Both the position numbers and the translations under genes were made by a program. The notes beneath the pieces were generated by a model. It ran no database searches, had not been told where the DNA came from, and worked only from the letters and a program-made list of their open reading frames with translations. From Streptomyces sp. NBC_01775 (GTDB lineage Bacteria; Actinomycetota; Actinomycetes; Streptomycetales; Streptomycetaceae), in assembly GCF_035917675.1 (NCBI RefSeq), contig NZ_CP109104.1:1488001-1552000 (forward strand): DNA of 64,000 nucleotides, in the 5' to 3' direction. Shown piece by piece: positions 35,343-44,371 of the stretch; position 1 is the stretch's first letter; every line of letters begins with the position of its first letter.

Positions 35343-35943
35343 GACGGTCGTCGGGCCTCGGAGTGAGGACCGGCTTCCGTCCTCCGCCGCCTCCGCGGTC
35401 AAGATCGTGATCGTGGGCGGATTCGGAGTCGGCAAGACCACCCTGGTCCGCTCCGTCAGCGAGATCAGGCCGCTGACGACCGAGGAGACGATGACGCAGG
35501 CCAGCGCCGGCGTCGACTCCCTCGCCGGGGTCGAGCGCAAGACCGCGACGACCGTGGCGATGGACTTCGGGCGTATCAGCCTGAGTGACGAGCTGGTGCT
35601 GTACCTGTTCGGCACACCGGGCCAGCAGCGCTTCTGGTTCCTGTGGAACGGCCTGTTCGACGGGGCGTTGGGCGCGATCGTGCTGGTCGACACCCGCCGG
35701 CTGGAGGTCAGCTTCGATGTGATCGGGCGGCTGGAGGAGGCCGGGGTGCCCTTCGTGGTGGCCGTCAACGCCTTCCCCGATGCCGTCTCCTACCCCACCG
35801 AGGAGCTTCGGGCGGCGCTCGACCTGCCGCAGAACGTCCCGATCGTCACCTGTGACGCGCGCCTGCGCGAGTCCAGCCGGGACGTGCTGATCTCCCTGAT
35901 GCGCTACCTGCGTTCCGTCGCCCTGGCCCCCGAGCCGAGCTAG
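35323..35943 (+). CDS. cvnD: CvnD: small Ras-like GTPase
   Basis: A 206-residue GTPase of the MglA/conservon type. Walker A is GGFGVGKTT (residues 32-40), the G3 region is LYLFGTPGQQRFWFLW (with GTPGQ in place of DxxG), and the guanine-specificity region is VAVNAFPDA. It overlaps cvnC by 20 bases. With CvnA-C it completes the four-gene conservon. No cytochrome P450 or terpene cyclase, which follow some conservons, is present downstream; a terminator follows instead. Confidence 0.96.
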   Translation: MDSRSSETVVGPRSEDRLPSSAASAVKIVIVGGFGVGKTTLVRSVSEIRPLTTEETMTQASAGVDSLAGVERKTATTVAMDFGRISLSDELVLYLFGTPGQQRFWFLWNGLFDGALGAIVLVDTRRLEVSFDVIGRLEEAGVPFVVAVNAFPDAVSYPTEELRAALDLPQNVPIVTCDARLRESSRDVLISLMRYLRSVALAPEPS

Positions 35944-35973
35944 TTCCGAAGCCGGCGCGGTTCCCAGCCCGGA

Positions 35974-36015
35974 CGACGGCCCGGCCCCGAATAATTGTTC
36001 GGGGCCGGGCCGTCG
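35974..36015. terminator. Conservon terminator hairpin
   Basis: A perfect 18-base stem (CGACGGCCCGGCCCCGAA with its complement) and a six-base AT-rich loop, 30 bases after the cvnD stop. Confidence 0.92.
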
Positions 36016-36116
36016 CCGTGTCAACTCCCCCGCCATGGGGGATGGTGTCGCGCCCGGTGGCCGGCGCGGGGCGGGTGAGGATGGACGGGTCTCAGCCCCG
36101 CACCTAGGAACGGGCC

Positions 36117-37256
36117 ATGGAGCAGCAACAGGAACCGGGCACGGAGCAGCCGAAGTCCCTGTCCAACCGTGCCTTCCTGCTGTGGAGCCTGGGCCTGACC
36201 CTGCTGGTCATCGGGCTCAGCCTGGTGGCGGGCTCGGAGGTGCGGCTGATCGGGCTGCTGATCTTCCTGCCCGCCGTCGCGTCGAGCGTGGGCACCGTAC
36301 GGCAGACGGTCGCCGCCTCGTGCTGGGCCACGACGGGCGCGGTCGTCTCCACGGCCCGGGCGCCCCAGTACCGGTTCGACGACGGCGTGCTGCTGGTGGT
36401 GCTCACCGCGCTCTTCTCGGTGCTCGCCGTCTACGGCTGTCACTGGCGGGTCGCACGGGAGCGGGAGGTGCTGCGGCTGCGCTCGGCGGCAGCCGTGGTC
36501 CAGCGGCACATCCTGCACCCGCTGCCCGAGCTGACGGCCCAGGCCCTGGTGGAGGGCGTCTACGAACCCGTGCAGGAGGACAAGCTGTTCGGCGGCGACA
36601 TCTACGACGTCGCCGACACCCCCTACGGCACCCGGGTCCTCATCGGCGACGTACAGGGCAAGGGCCTCTCGGCGGTGGGCGCCGTCTTCGCCGTCCTGGG
36701 TGCCTTCCGCGAGGCGGCACACCGCGAGCAGACGCTGACGGGGCTGGTGGAGTCGCTGGAGACCTCCGTCGTCCGGCACAACGCCTACGCGCGCAGCTCG
36801 GGCGAGCCGGAGCGGTTCGTGACCGCGCTGGTGCTCGGCGTCGACGCCGTGGACGAGGAGACGGCCCAGGCCGTCAACTGCGGCCATCTCGCGCCCTATC
36901 TGCTGGGCCTGCCCGGCGGCCCCCAACAGGTGCGGCCCGGTGCCGTCAACGTGCCGCTGGGGCTGGCCTCGCTGGTCGCCGAGCCGCGCACCGCCGGCTG
37001 GTTCACCTTCCCGCCCGGCACGACGCTGCTCCTCTACACCGACGGGCTGTCCGAGGCGCGGGGCGAGGGGGGCACCTACTATCCGGTGGAGCGCCGGCTG
37101 GCCGAGCTGACCGGCCCCGGCGACGGCTCGGCCCTCTCCCCCGGCTCCCTTGTCCAGGCGCTGTGGGAGGACGTGCGCGACTTCAGCCGCCCCCAGCAGC
37201 AGGACGACCTCGCCATCCTCACCGTCCACCGCTCCCCCACGGCAGAGCGGGTCTGA
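36117..37256 (+). CDS. SpoIIE-type PP2C phosphatase, membrane bound
   Basis: A 379-residue protein. Hydrophobic segments at about 20-38, 42-60, 64-80 and 92-110 place the N-terminal third in the membrane. The phosphatase domain has the SpoIIE/RsbU motifs FGGDIYDVADTPYGTRVLIGDVQGKGL (metal Asp residues), VNCGHLAPYLL, LLLYTDGLSEARG and QQQDDLAILTVHR. This family dephosphorylates STAS antagonists and so activates sigma factors. The nearby STAS protein is a candidate substrate. The start lacks a clear ribosome site; AGGAACGGGCC precedes the ATG. Confidence 0.92.
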   Translation: MEQQQEPGTEQPKSLSNRAFLLWSLGLTLLVIGLSLVAGSEVRLIGLLIFLPAVASSVGTVRQTVAASCWATTGAVVSTARAPQYRFDDGVLLVVLTALFSVLAVYGCHWRVAREREVLRLRSAAAVVQRHILHPLPELTAQALVEGVYEPVQEDKLFGGDIYDVADTPYGTRVLIGDVQGKGLSAVGAVFAVLGAFREAAHREQTLTGLVESLETSVVRHNAYARSSGEPERFVTALVLGVDAVDEETAQAVNCGHLAPYLLGLPGGPQQVRPGAVNVPLGLASLVAEPRTAGWFTFPPGTTLLLYTDGLSEARGEGGTYYPVERRLAELTGPGDGSALSPGSLVQALWEDVRDFSRPQQQDDLAILTVHRSPTAERV

Positions 37257-37292
37257 CGCGCCGAGCGCGCCGTGTGCGGGTGGCGCCGGCCG

Positions 37293-37910
37293 TCACAGCG
37301 CGCCGGCCAGCAGGCTCGTGCCGAGGGCGGCCATGGTCGCGGCGATCAGGATGTCCAAGGTCCGCCAGGCGGTGGGGCGGGCGAAGAAGGGGGTCAGGAG
37401 GCGGGCGCCGTAGCCGAGCGCGGCGAACCAGCACACGCTGCCCAGTACGGCGCCGAGGCCGAATTCCCAGCGCAGGGCGCCGTGCCCGGCGGCCAGCGAG
37501 CCGAGCAGCAGCACGGTGTCGAGATAGACGTGCGGGTTGAGCCAGGTCAGGGCCAGGCAGGCGAGCAGCGCCCGGCGGGGAGAGCCGGCGCTCGCGCCCT
37601 CGGTGGTCATCGCCGACGGACGGAGCGCGCGGCGCGCGGCGAGAGCGGCGTAGCACAGCAGGAACCCGCCGCCCGCCAGCCCCGCGAGGGTCAGCAGGGG
37701 CGGCCAGGCGGCGACCGCGGCGCCGATACCGGCGACGCCCGCCACGATCAGCACCAGGTCCGAGGCGGCGCAGACCGCCACCACGGGAAGCACCGCCTCG
37801 CGTCGGATGCCCTGACGCAGCACGAAGGCGTTCTGCGAGCCGATGGCGACGATGAGCGAGAGGCCGGTGCCGAATCCGGCGGCCGTCGAGGTCAGAGCAG
37901 CTGTTCCCAT
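37293..37910 (-). CDS. argO: LysE/ArgO-type amino acid exporter
   Basis: A 205-residue membrane protein with six hydrophobic segments. LysE-family signatures are GFGTGLSLIVAIGSQNAFVLRQGI at the N-terminus and CLALTWLNPHVYLDTVLLLG in the middle. It exports basic amino acids (Lys/Arg). It is divergent from a LysR regulator of the LysG/ArgP type, the usual arrangement. The ATG at 37910 was chosen because conserved sequence begins there; the very long upstream frame is an artefact of high G+C. Confidence 0.93.
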   Translation of the reverse strand: MGTAALTSTAAGFGTGLSLIVAIGSQNAFVLRQGIRREAVLPVVAVCAASDLVLIVAGVAGIGAAVAAWPPLLTLAGLAGGGFLLCYAALAARRALRPSAMTTEGASAGSPRRALLACLALTWLNPHVYLDTVLLLGSLAAGHGALRWEFGLGAVLGSVCWFAALGYGARLLTPFFARPTAWRTLDILIAATMAALGTSLLAGAL

Positions 37911-37965
37911 GCGGACGACGCTAGGAAGCGCACGATCATAAGTACAGTTATGGTTTCTCACGTAA

Positions 37966-37982
37966 CTTAAGTAGTGCTTAAG
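37966..37982. promoter_or_regulatory. LysR-type operator between exporter and regulator genes
   Basis: Two CTTAAG palindromes spaced by five bases form a larger inverted repeat in an unusually AT-rich divergent intergenic segment. The site overlaps a possible upstream GTG of the regulator, which argues for the ATG at 37992 as the true start. Confidence 0.6.
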
Positions 37983-37991
37983 ATTGTGCCT

Positions 37992-38903
37992 ATGCCAGTC
38001 TCCGACCTTCCCCTTGATCAGGTGCGCACCTTGCTGGCCGTGGTGGACGAGGGAACCTTCGACGCGGCGGCCACGGCGCTGCATCTGACGCCGTCGGCGG
38101 TGAGTCAGCGCGTCAAGGCCCTGGAGAGCAGGACGGGCCGGGTGCTGCTGACGCGGACCAAACCGGTGCGGCCGACCGATTCGGGCCAGGCCGTGGTGCG
38201 CTTCGCCCGGCAGGTGGCCCGGCTGGAGCGGGACGCGCGCGCCGAGCTGGGGGCCAGCGGCCCGGACGAGCCGGCGCCGGTGCCCGTCGCGGTGAACGCG
38301 GACTCGCTGGCGACCTGGTTCCTGCCCGCGCTGACGCGGGTGCCCGAGGAGCTGCGGCTGTGCTTCGAGCTGCGCCGCGAGGACGAGTTCCACACCACCG
38401 AGCTGCTGCGGGAGGGCGTGGTGATGGCGGCGGTGACCTCCTCCGCCGAGGCGGTGGCCGGGTGTTCGGTGCGGCGGCTGGGCCGGATGCGCTATCTGCC
38501 GGTGGCCGCGCCCGGGTTCATCGGGCGGCACCTGCCCGGGTGGCCCCGGGCGCCGCTCGGGGAGCTGCTGCCGCAGGCGCCCGTCGTGGTCTTCGACCGG
38601 CGCGACTCCCTCCAGGACCAGTTCGTCCGCGAGCTGACCGGTGGTCGCGGCGCCGGGCCGCTGCGCCAGCACGTGCCCACCTCGGAGGGCTTCGCCGAGG
38701 CGGTCGAGGCCGGGATGGGCTGGGGGCTGGTGCCCGAACCCCAGGCCCGGCCGCGCCTGCGCGCGGGGACGCTCGCCTTGCTGGCGCCGGAGCGCGGCAA
38801 GGATGTCCCCCTGTTCTGGCAGCAGTGGAAGCTGGACTCCCCGCCCCTGGCCGCCACCACCGAGGCGGTCCTGGCCGCCGCGGCCGAGTCGCTGTATCCC
38901 TGA
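37992..38903 (+). CDS. LysR-family regulator of basic amino acid export (LysG/ArgP type)
   Basis: A 303-residue LysR protein. The winged helix is LPLDQVRTLLAVVDEGTFDAAATALHLTPSAVSQRVKALES (residues 5-45). The effector domain includes VAVNADSLATWFLPAL and HVPTSEGFAEAVEAGMGWGLVPE, close to ArgP/LysG. It should activate the divergent argO gene when Lys, Arg or His accumulates. The start at 37992 avoids the operator-like palindromes. Confidence 0.92.
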   Translation: MPVSDLPLDQVRTLLAVVDEGTFDAAATALHLTPSAVSQRVKALESRTGRVLLTRTKPVRPTDSGQAVVRFARQVARLERDARAELGASGPDEPAPVPVAVNADSLATWFLPALTRVPEELRLCFELRREDEFHTTELLREGVVMAAVTSSAEAVAGCSVRRLGRMRYLPVAAPGFIGRHLPGWPRAPLGELLPQAPVVVFDRRDSLQDQFVRELTGGRGAGPLRQHVPTSEGFAEAVEAGMGWGLVPEPQARPRLRAGTLALLAPERGKDVPLFWQQWKLDSPPLAATTEAVLAAAAESLYP

Positions 38904-38957
38904 CCGGGCCCCCGACGCCCGCCGTCCTCCGGGGGGGGCGCCCCGTAACATCCGTGT

Positions 38958-40280
38958 ATGAGACCAGCTTTCTACAGCGACGACGACCTGGAGCAGCACT
39001 CGCTGGGCCGCAGGGTGCGGGACGACGGGCAGCGCACGGCCTTCGAGCACGACGTCGACCGCATCACGTACTCCACCCAGTGGCGGGCGCTGGCGGGCAA
39101 GAGCCAGGTCGTGGCCAGCGGGGAGCTGGGCGCGTACCACACGCGGCTGACCCATTCCATGAAGGTCGCCCAGCTCGGCAGGCGGATGGCCGAGCGGCTG
39201 ATGCGCGAGTACGGCGGGCCCGATCCCGCGCTGGTGGAGGCGGCCTGCATGGCGCACGACATCGGCCATCCGCCCTTCGGGCACGCGGGCGAGACGGCAC
39301 TGCGCGCCACCATGGACGAACTCCGCTTCGCCGAGGGCTCCCTGGACAGCTTCGAGGGCAACGCGCAGACGCTGCGGGTCATCAGCTACCTGGCCGCGCA
39401 CAAGTACGCCGGCCACCGGGGGCTGCACATGACGCGGGCCTGCATGGACGCCTCCGTCAAGTACCCGTGGGAGCGCGCCCCGCTGGACCGGAGCGCGCTG
39501 CGGCACGCCAAGTGGGGCGTCTACGTCGCCGACCGGGAGACCTTCGCCTGGCTGCGGAACGGCAGGAGCGACACCGAGGTCCCCGTCGAGGAGCAAGTGA
39601 TGGACTGGGCCGACGATGTCACCTACGCCTGCCACGACGTGGAGGACTTCTACCGCACCGGCCTCATCCCCCTGGCCGCGCTGTTCCCCTCGGACGGGGT
39701 GGCGGGCGCCGAGACAGCGAGGGAGACCACGCGCTTCTTGGACTACGTGGAGGCCAAACAGCGCGCCGAGGGCAACGGGTTCGACCGTACGGGCGCCCAC
39801 GAGCTGCTCGCGGATCTCGGCAAGCGGCTGGCCTCCGCGCCGTACGCGGCCACCCACTCCGACGCGGTCGCGGTCAACCGGCGCACCTCCGACCTCATCG
39901 ACTACCTCACGCGCGGCATCACGCTGGAGGTCTCGGGAGAGGCGGCGATCCGCTACGGTGCGCGGCTGCACGTTCCCGCCGGACTGCGCGCGGCCTGCGA
40001 CCTGTTGAAGGAGCTGGTGTGGTGCTACGTCATCGACCGCCCGGCGCTGCGCACCCAGCAGCACGGCAAGCGCCGCATCGTCGGCGAACTGCTGCGCTGG
40101 AACCACGAGTCGCCCTCGCTGCTGCCGCCGGAGCGCGCCGAGGAGCTGGAGTCGCACGGCGACACGCTGCGGGCCTCGGCCGACCACATCGCCTCGCTCA
40201 CCGAGGCCCAGGCCCTGGCGCTGCACCGCAAGCTCTCCGGGACGGGGCTGGGCTCGGTCAGCGACAACGTCGTCCTGTGA
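38958..40280 (+). CDS. dgt: Deoxyguanosinetriphosphate triphosphohydrolase (dGTPase)
   Basis: A 440-residue HD-domain enzyme that cleaves dGTP to deoxyguanosine and triphosphate. It shows the dGTPase signature RTAFEHDVDRITYSTQWRALAGKSQV, the metal ligands YHTRLTHSMKV and CMAHDIGHPPFGHAGE (HD pair), and DWADDVTYACHDVEDF. Length is normal. A TAACAT box ends seven bases before the ATG with no ribosome site, so the transcript may be leaderless. It may serve in dNTP pool control. Confidence 0.95.
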   Translation: MRPAFYSDDDLEQHSLGRRVRDDGQRTAFEHDVDRITYSTQWRALAGKSQVVASGELGAYHTRLTHSMKVAQLGRRMAERLMREYGGPDPALVEAACMAHDIGHPPFGHAGETALRATMDELRFAEGSLDSFEGNAQTLRVISYLAAHKYAGHRGLHMTRACMDASVKYPWERAPLDRSALRHAKWGVYVADRETFAWLRNGRSDTEVPVEEQVMDWADDVTYACHDVEDFYRTGLIPLAALFPSDGVAGAETARETTRFLDYVEAKQRAEGNGFDRTGAHELLADLGKRLASAPYAATHSDAVAVNRRTSDLIDYLTRGITLEVSGEAAIRYGARLHVPAGLRAACDLLKELVWCYVIDRPALRTQQHGKRRIVGELLRWNHESPSLLPPERAEELESHGDTLRASADHIASLTEAQALALHRKLSGTGLGSVSDNVVL

Positions 40281-40350
40281 GTGCCCTGCGGCGCGGGCCG
40301 GTTGAGAACGCGTTATCGTCGGCCCGGACGATCGGAGGGAGGATCGCGCG

Positions 40351-41244
40351 ATGACACCCGGCCCGTCCGGCACACCCGGCGCATCCGGCCGGGGCCGCCT
40401 TCTCGCGGTGAGCGATCTGCATGTGGGGGTGGCGGACAACCGTCCCCTCATCGAGTCGCTGCGCCCCTCCTCCGAGGAGGACTGGCTGATCGTCGCCGGG
40501 GACGTGGCGGAGGTCGCCCGCGATGTGGAGTGGGGCCTGCGACTGCTCGCGGACCGGTTCGCCCGGGTGATCTGGACGCCGGGGAACCACGAGCTGTGGA
40601 CACCCCGGCAGGACCCCCACCAACTGCGCGGCACCGCGCGCTACACACACCTGGTTCAGCTGTGCCGCGAGATCGGGGTGGCGACTCCCGAGGACCCGTA
40701 TCCGGTGTGGCGGGGTCCTGGCGGGCCGGTGGCCATCGCCCCGGTGTTCGTGCTGTACGACTACACCTTCCGGGTGGCCGGCACGGCGACGAAGGAGGAG
40801 TCGCTGGCCCGCGCCTACGAGGCGGGGGTCGTGTGCACGGACGAGTATCTGCTGCACCCCGACCCGTACCCCACCATCGACGCCTGGTGCGGGGCGCGGG
40901 TGGCCGAGACGCGGCGGCGGCTCGACGAGCATGACCCGCAGGTCCCGCTGGTGCTGGTGAGCCACTGGCCGCTGGTGCGGGAGCCGACCTCGGTGATGTG
41001 GTATCCGGAGTTCGCGCAGTGGTGCGGTACGGAGCTGACGGCCGACTGGCACACGCGGTACAACGTGGCGGCCTCGGTCTACGGCCATCTGCACATCCCC
41101 CGCACCACCCACTACGACGGCGTCCGCTTCGAGGAGGTCTCGATCGGATACCCGCGGGAGTGGCGAAGGCGGGGCCATCCGCGCGGCCTGCTGCGGCAGA
41201 TCCTCCCCGAGCCGCCGCAGGAAGCCGAGTCCGCGAAGGCGTAG
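40351..41244 (+). CDS. Calcineurin-like metallophosphoesterase
   Basis: A 297-residue dimetal phosphoesterase without a signal peptide. Motifs: AVSDLHVG (D, H), VAGDVAEV (GD), WTPGNHELW (GNHE), VSHWPLV (H) and VYGHLHIPRT (GHxH). Streptomyces homologues often sit beside phosphopantetheinyl transferase genes, but none is here. Substrate is unknown. It lies 70 bases after dgt and may share its transcript. The stop is 31 bases from the convergent ABC-exporter gene. Confidence 0.9.
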   Translation: MTPGPSGTPGASGRGRLLAVSDLHVGVADNRPLIESLRPSSEEDWLIVAGDVAEVARDVEWGLRLLADRFARVIWTPGNHELWTPRQDPHQLRGTARYTHLVQLCREIGVATPEDPYPVWRGPGGPVAIAPVFVLYDYTFRVAGTATKEESLARAYEAGVVCTDEYLLHPDPYPTIDAWCGARVAETRRRLDEHDPQVPLVLVSHWPLVREPTSVMWYPEFAQWCGTELTADWHTRYNVAASVYGHLHIPRTTHYDGVRFEEVSIGYPREWRRRGHPRGLLRQILPEPPQEAESAKA

Positions 41245-41275
41245 CGGTGCCGCGCCGCGGGCGGGCCCCCGGGCC

Positions 41276-43045
41276 TCAGCGCTTCGGCCCGCGCAGTTTT
41301 CCGGACAGCCGGTGGGCGGCCAGCAGCACCCCGGCCGGGAGAGCCAGCGCCGACGCGACGGCGTACGCCAGCGCCCCGCCCGACGGCTCCGGCCCGAGGG
41401 TGCCGCCCAGCGCGAGCGTCAGGCCGGTGACCGAGACCAGCGCGGGCGCGGTGTACCAGAGCGCGAAGACGAACGCGCTCGGGTCGCCGAAGGGCGTCGA
41501 GAGGCCGAGGAACAGCAGCTCGGTGCGCACCGGACCGCGCACCGCCGCGAGGATCGCGGCGGCGGCGAACGTCAGGGCGCACAGCGGCATCAGCGCCAGC
41601 GCGCGCGTCCCGCCGTTCAGCGCGAACGGTATGGCCGCGAGCAGCGCGAGCAGCGCCCCCGCCAGCGCCGGTACGAGCGCGTGGTGCAGCATCAGCGTCG
41701 CGAAGCGGAAGGGCGACCAGGAGGAGCGCCGCAGGTCGTCGGCCTCCAGCCGGGCCGGTTCCGCCAGCTTGCCGACGGCTAGGTAGCCGAGCAGCAGCGC
41801 GGCGGCCAGCAGCACGGTCCGGCCGCCCGCCGAGTGGAGCGAGGCGGCGAGCCCCGCGCCTCCCGCGCCCGCCCCCGTCCACAGCGCGGCGCCGGCGAGC
41901 CTGCCGGGCGCCCGCAGGAGGGCCACCGCGTCGCGCCACACCACCACCAGGTGCCGGTGGCGCGGAATCGGCAGCAGCCTGCGCCGTGCCCGGCCCCCGT
42001 GCCCGCCCACCGCGTCGGAGACCGCGAGCCGGGCCGCGCGCAGCTCGATCGACCACAGCACGGAGGCGACCGTCGCGGCGGTCGCTGCCCGCACCCTCAA
42101 CAGCCTGGTCGGAACGCTCGCCGCCACCACATGGGCGTGCCAGAGCGCCGCGAGGGTGCCGGCCACCAGCAGCGCGACCGCCACGGGCCAGGCACCGGCC
42201 GCACCGCTCGCCGGGCCGCCCGTCGCGTGCACGACGGGCGCCGCGGCCCAGCCCCAGGGCCCGGACCACAGGAGGAACGCCTCCAGCACGCCCAGGCGCC
42301 GTCCGGCGGCGGCCGTCGCCGCCTGCGCGGCGAGCGCCATCAGGAGCAGCACCGCGCAGGGCGTCAGGGCCCGCACCCGGCGTGCCGACGAGGGGTGCCG
42401 CTCGACGCGGAGGGCCAGGGCCGCGGCGAGCAGCGGCAGGCAGACCCCGGCGGGCAGGCACAACGCGAGCGCCTCGCCCAGCGGCGTCAGCCCCGCCAGC
42501 CACAGCAGCGCGGACCCGACGGCGGCGCAGAGCACACCGGCGGCGAGCGCGAGGGAGGCGGTGAGCCGGAAGGCCGGACGCAGCACCCGGGCCCGGTCGA
42601 CGGGCTGGCCCAGCAGCCAGGCCACGTCGGGGCGCGGCACGATCACGGGTCCGCGCCACAGCGCGTCGCGCGCGGCGGCCAGCGCGAGGGCGAGGGCGAG
42701 CAGCACGAGGGCCGAGGGCAGTGCGCGGCGGAGGGCCTCCGCGGTGTCGCCCTGCGCTGCGGCGTATTCGAGCTGCCGCGCGAAGCGGTATCCGAATGTG
42801 CTGCCGTATCCGAGGACGAGCAGGAGCACCGTATAGCCGGCGAGGCCCAGTTCGCGGTTGCGCCTGCTGCGGTGGCCGCGGCGCAGCTCGCGCAGCCGGC
42901 GGAGCGTCTCGGGGGTCCGGTCGGACTCGGGGGTCCAGGCCGCGTCGTCCTCGGCCTCGCCCTCGCTTGTCTCGGCGTCGTCCAGCGCCCCCTCCGGTAT
43001 CTCCCCGGGCGCCTCGGAGGCCGCTTCCGTGGCTCGCTCGGTCAC
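41276..43045 (-). CDS. ABC exporter membrane protein (DUF6297-like)
   Basis: A 589-residue integral membrane protein. The first 80 residues are acidic and hydrophilic (Glu/Asp/Ala-rich). At least 12 hydrophobic segments follow, arranged as in two-subunit ABC-2 permeases. Its ATG overlaps the stop of the ATPase gene by four bases, so it is the channel of that transporter. No substrate is evident; similar pairs occur widely and uncharacterised in actinomycetes. Confidence 0.82.
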   Translation of the reverse strand: MTERATEAASEAPGEIPEGALDDAETSEGEAEDDAAWTPESDRTPETLRRLRELRRGHRSRRNRELGLAGYTVLLLVLGYGSTFGYRFARQLEYAAAQGDTAEALRRALPSALVLLALALALAAARDALWRGPVIVPRPDVAWLLGQPVDRARVLRPAFRLTASLALAAGVLCAAVGSALLWLAGLTPLGEALALCLPAGVCLPLLAAALALRVERHPSSARRVRALTPCAVLLLMALAAQAATAAAGRRLGVLEAFLLWSGPWGWAAAPVVHATGGPASGAAGAWPVAVALLVAGTLAALWHAHVVAASVPTRLLRVRAATAATVASVLWSIELRAARLAVSDAVGGHGGRARRRLLPIPRHRHLVVVWRDAVALLRAPGRLAGAALWTGAGAGGAGLAASLHSAGGRTVLLAAALLLGYLAVGKLAEPARLEADDLRRSSWSPFRFATLMLHHALVPALAGALLALLAAIPFALNGGTRALALMPLCALTFAAAAILAAVRGPVRTELLFLGLSTPFGDPSAFVFALWYTAPALVSVTGLTLALGGTLGPEPSGGALAYAVASALALPAGVLLAAHRLSGKLRGPKR

Positions 43046-43782
43046 GCGAGGCCGCCGTGGGGGTCGAGGATCGCGGCGGGTTCACCGGCCGCGATGACCT
43101 TGCCGTCCTCCAGGACGACGACGTGATCGGCCACAGCGTGGACGAGTTCGGCCTGGTGGGTGGCGAGCAGCACGGCGACGCCGTCGTCCTTCTCGCCGTT
43201 CAGCAGCTGGGCGAGGCGTGCGCGCGCGCCGGGGTCGAGGCGCTGTTCGGGCTCGTCGAGGACGAGCAGATCGCGGGGCCGTACGAGCGCGGCGGCGAGC
43301 ATGAGGGCCTGGGTCTGCCCGGAGGAGAGGGCCGAGGGCAGGTGGTGTGCGTGCCCGGCGAGCCCCCGGTCGGCCAGCACCTGGCCGATCCACGCGTCGG
43401 CACCGGCGACGTCGTGGGCCACGGTGATCAGTTCGAGGTGGTCGCGCACGGTCAGGTCCGGGTAGAAGGCGACGGTGTCGCCCGCGACGGCGACGCGGGC
43501 CCGCACTTCGGGGTCGTCCTCGTCGACGGGCCTGCCGTCGAACAGCGCCTGCCCGGTGCTCGGCAGGTCCCGGCCGACGGCGATGCGCAGCAGCGTGGAC
43601 TTGCCGGAGCCGTTGTGTCCGAACAGGGCGGTGCACGTTCCCTCGGCCACGTCCAGGTCCAGCGGGTGCAGTGCCTTCAGCTGTCCGTAGGCCCTGCTGA
43701 CCCCGCGCAGCCGCAGCAGCGCACCGCTCTCCTCCGCGCCGCCCTGGCGCCGGACGGCGGGGCCGGGGCCGGGCCTAGTCAC
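43042..43782 (-). CDS. ABC transporter ATPase
   Basis: A 246-residue nucleotide-binding subunit, GTG start. Walker A GHNGSGKST, Walker B DLLVLDEPEQRLD and the H-loop LLATHQ are normal. The signature reads LSSGQTQ rather than LSGGQ, a mild variation. It is coupled to the downstream membrane subunit. Its 5' end overlaps the end of the GNAT gene by eight bases, so the three may be one transcript. Confidence 0.93.
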   Translation of the reverse strand: MTRPGPGPAVRRQGGAEESGALLRLRGVSRAYGQLKALHPLDLDVAEGTCTALFGHNGSGKSTLLRIAVGRDLPSTGQALFDGRPVDEDDPEVRARVAVAGDTVAFYPDLTVRDHLELITVAHDVAGADAWIGQVLADRGLAGHAHHLPSALSSGQTQALMLAAALVRPRDLLVLDEPEQRLDPGARARLAQLLNGEKDDGVAVLLATHQAELVHAVADHVVVLEDGKVIAAGEPAAILDPHGGLA

Positions 43783-44302
43783 GGTGGCGGGTGTACACGG
43801 TGATGTCCTTGCCGAGGAAGGTGTCCTGGCGGGAGGGGGCGAAGCCGAGGCGTTCGGCGACGCGGGCCGAGCCGGTGTTGGCGGGGGCGATCATCGAGGT
43901 GAGGTAGGGGACGTCGAGGTGGGCGAAGCCCCACTCGACGCAGGCGCGGGCCGCCTCGGTGGCGTAGCCGTGCCCCCAGACGGCGGGCCGGAGGGTCCAG
44001 CCCGCCTCCACCTCGTCGAACTCCTCCCAGTGGTTGAGCCCGCAGCGGCCCAGGAACTCCCCGGTCTCCTTCAGTTCGACCGCACACAGGCCGTGCCCCC
44101 GGGTGGCCCACTGCCGCTCGATCCCCGCGAGCCGCTCGCGCGCCTGCTCGTGGGTGAAGGAGGGCGTGAACCGGTGGACGCGGGGGTCGGCTTGCAGTTC
44201 GACCAGAAGGTCCGTGTAGTCCAGGGTCAGTGGCCTCATGATCAGCCGCTCCGTGGTGATCACCGCATCGGGCCGGCTCTCGGGGGAGTTCATGGGCGCC
44301 AT
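43775..44302 (-). CDS. GNAT N-acetyltransferase (RimJ/RimL type)
   Basis: A 175-residue acetyltransferase: ITTERLIMRPLTLDYTDLLVELQ (N-terminal strand), EVEAGWTLRPAVWGHGYATEAARACVEWGF with the acetyl-CoA loop WGHGYATEA, and MIAPANTGSARVAERLGF. This branch acetylates small molecules or protein N-termini. It is the first gene upstream of the ABC exporter on the same strand; it could protect the same compound that the exporter removes, but this is speculative. An alternative start at 44293 would drop three residues. Confidence 0.9.
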   Translation of the reverse strand: MAPMNSPESRPDAVITTERLIMRPLTLDYTDLLVELQADPRVHRFTPSFTHEQARERLAGIERQWATRGHGLCAVELKETGEFLGRCGLNHWEEFDEVEAGWTLRPAVWGHGYATEAARACVEWGFAHLDVPYLTSMIAPANTGSARVAERLGFAPSRQDTFLGKDITVYTRHRD

Positions 44303-44371
44303 GCTCTCAAACGGCCCCGGAGCGGCCTCGGGCGGTCGGCAGCGGCCTCGGACCGCCGGTGGAAGGTGCCG

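Noticed and set aside
37911-40634. A 1113-codon minus-strand open frame running across the LysR and dgt genes into argO
   Set aside because: Only its end (the ArgO part) shows family sequence. The rest is the antisense shadow of the dgt and LysR genes in high-G+C DNA, where long antisense frames are expected.
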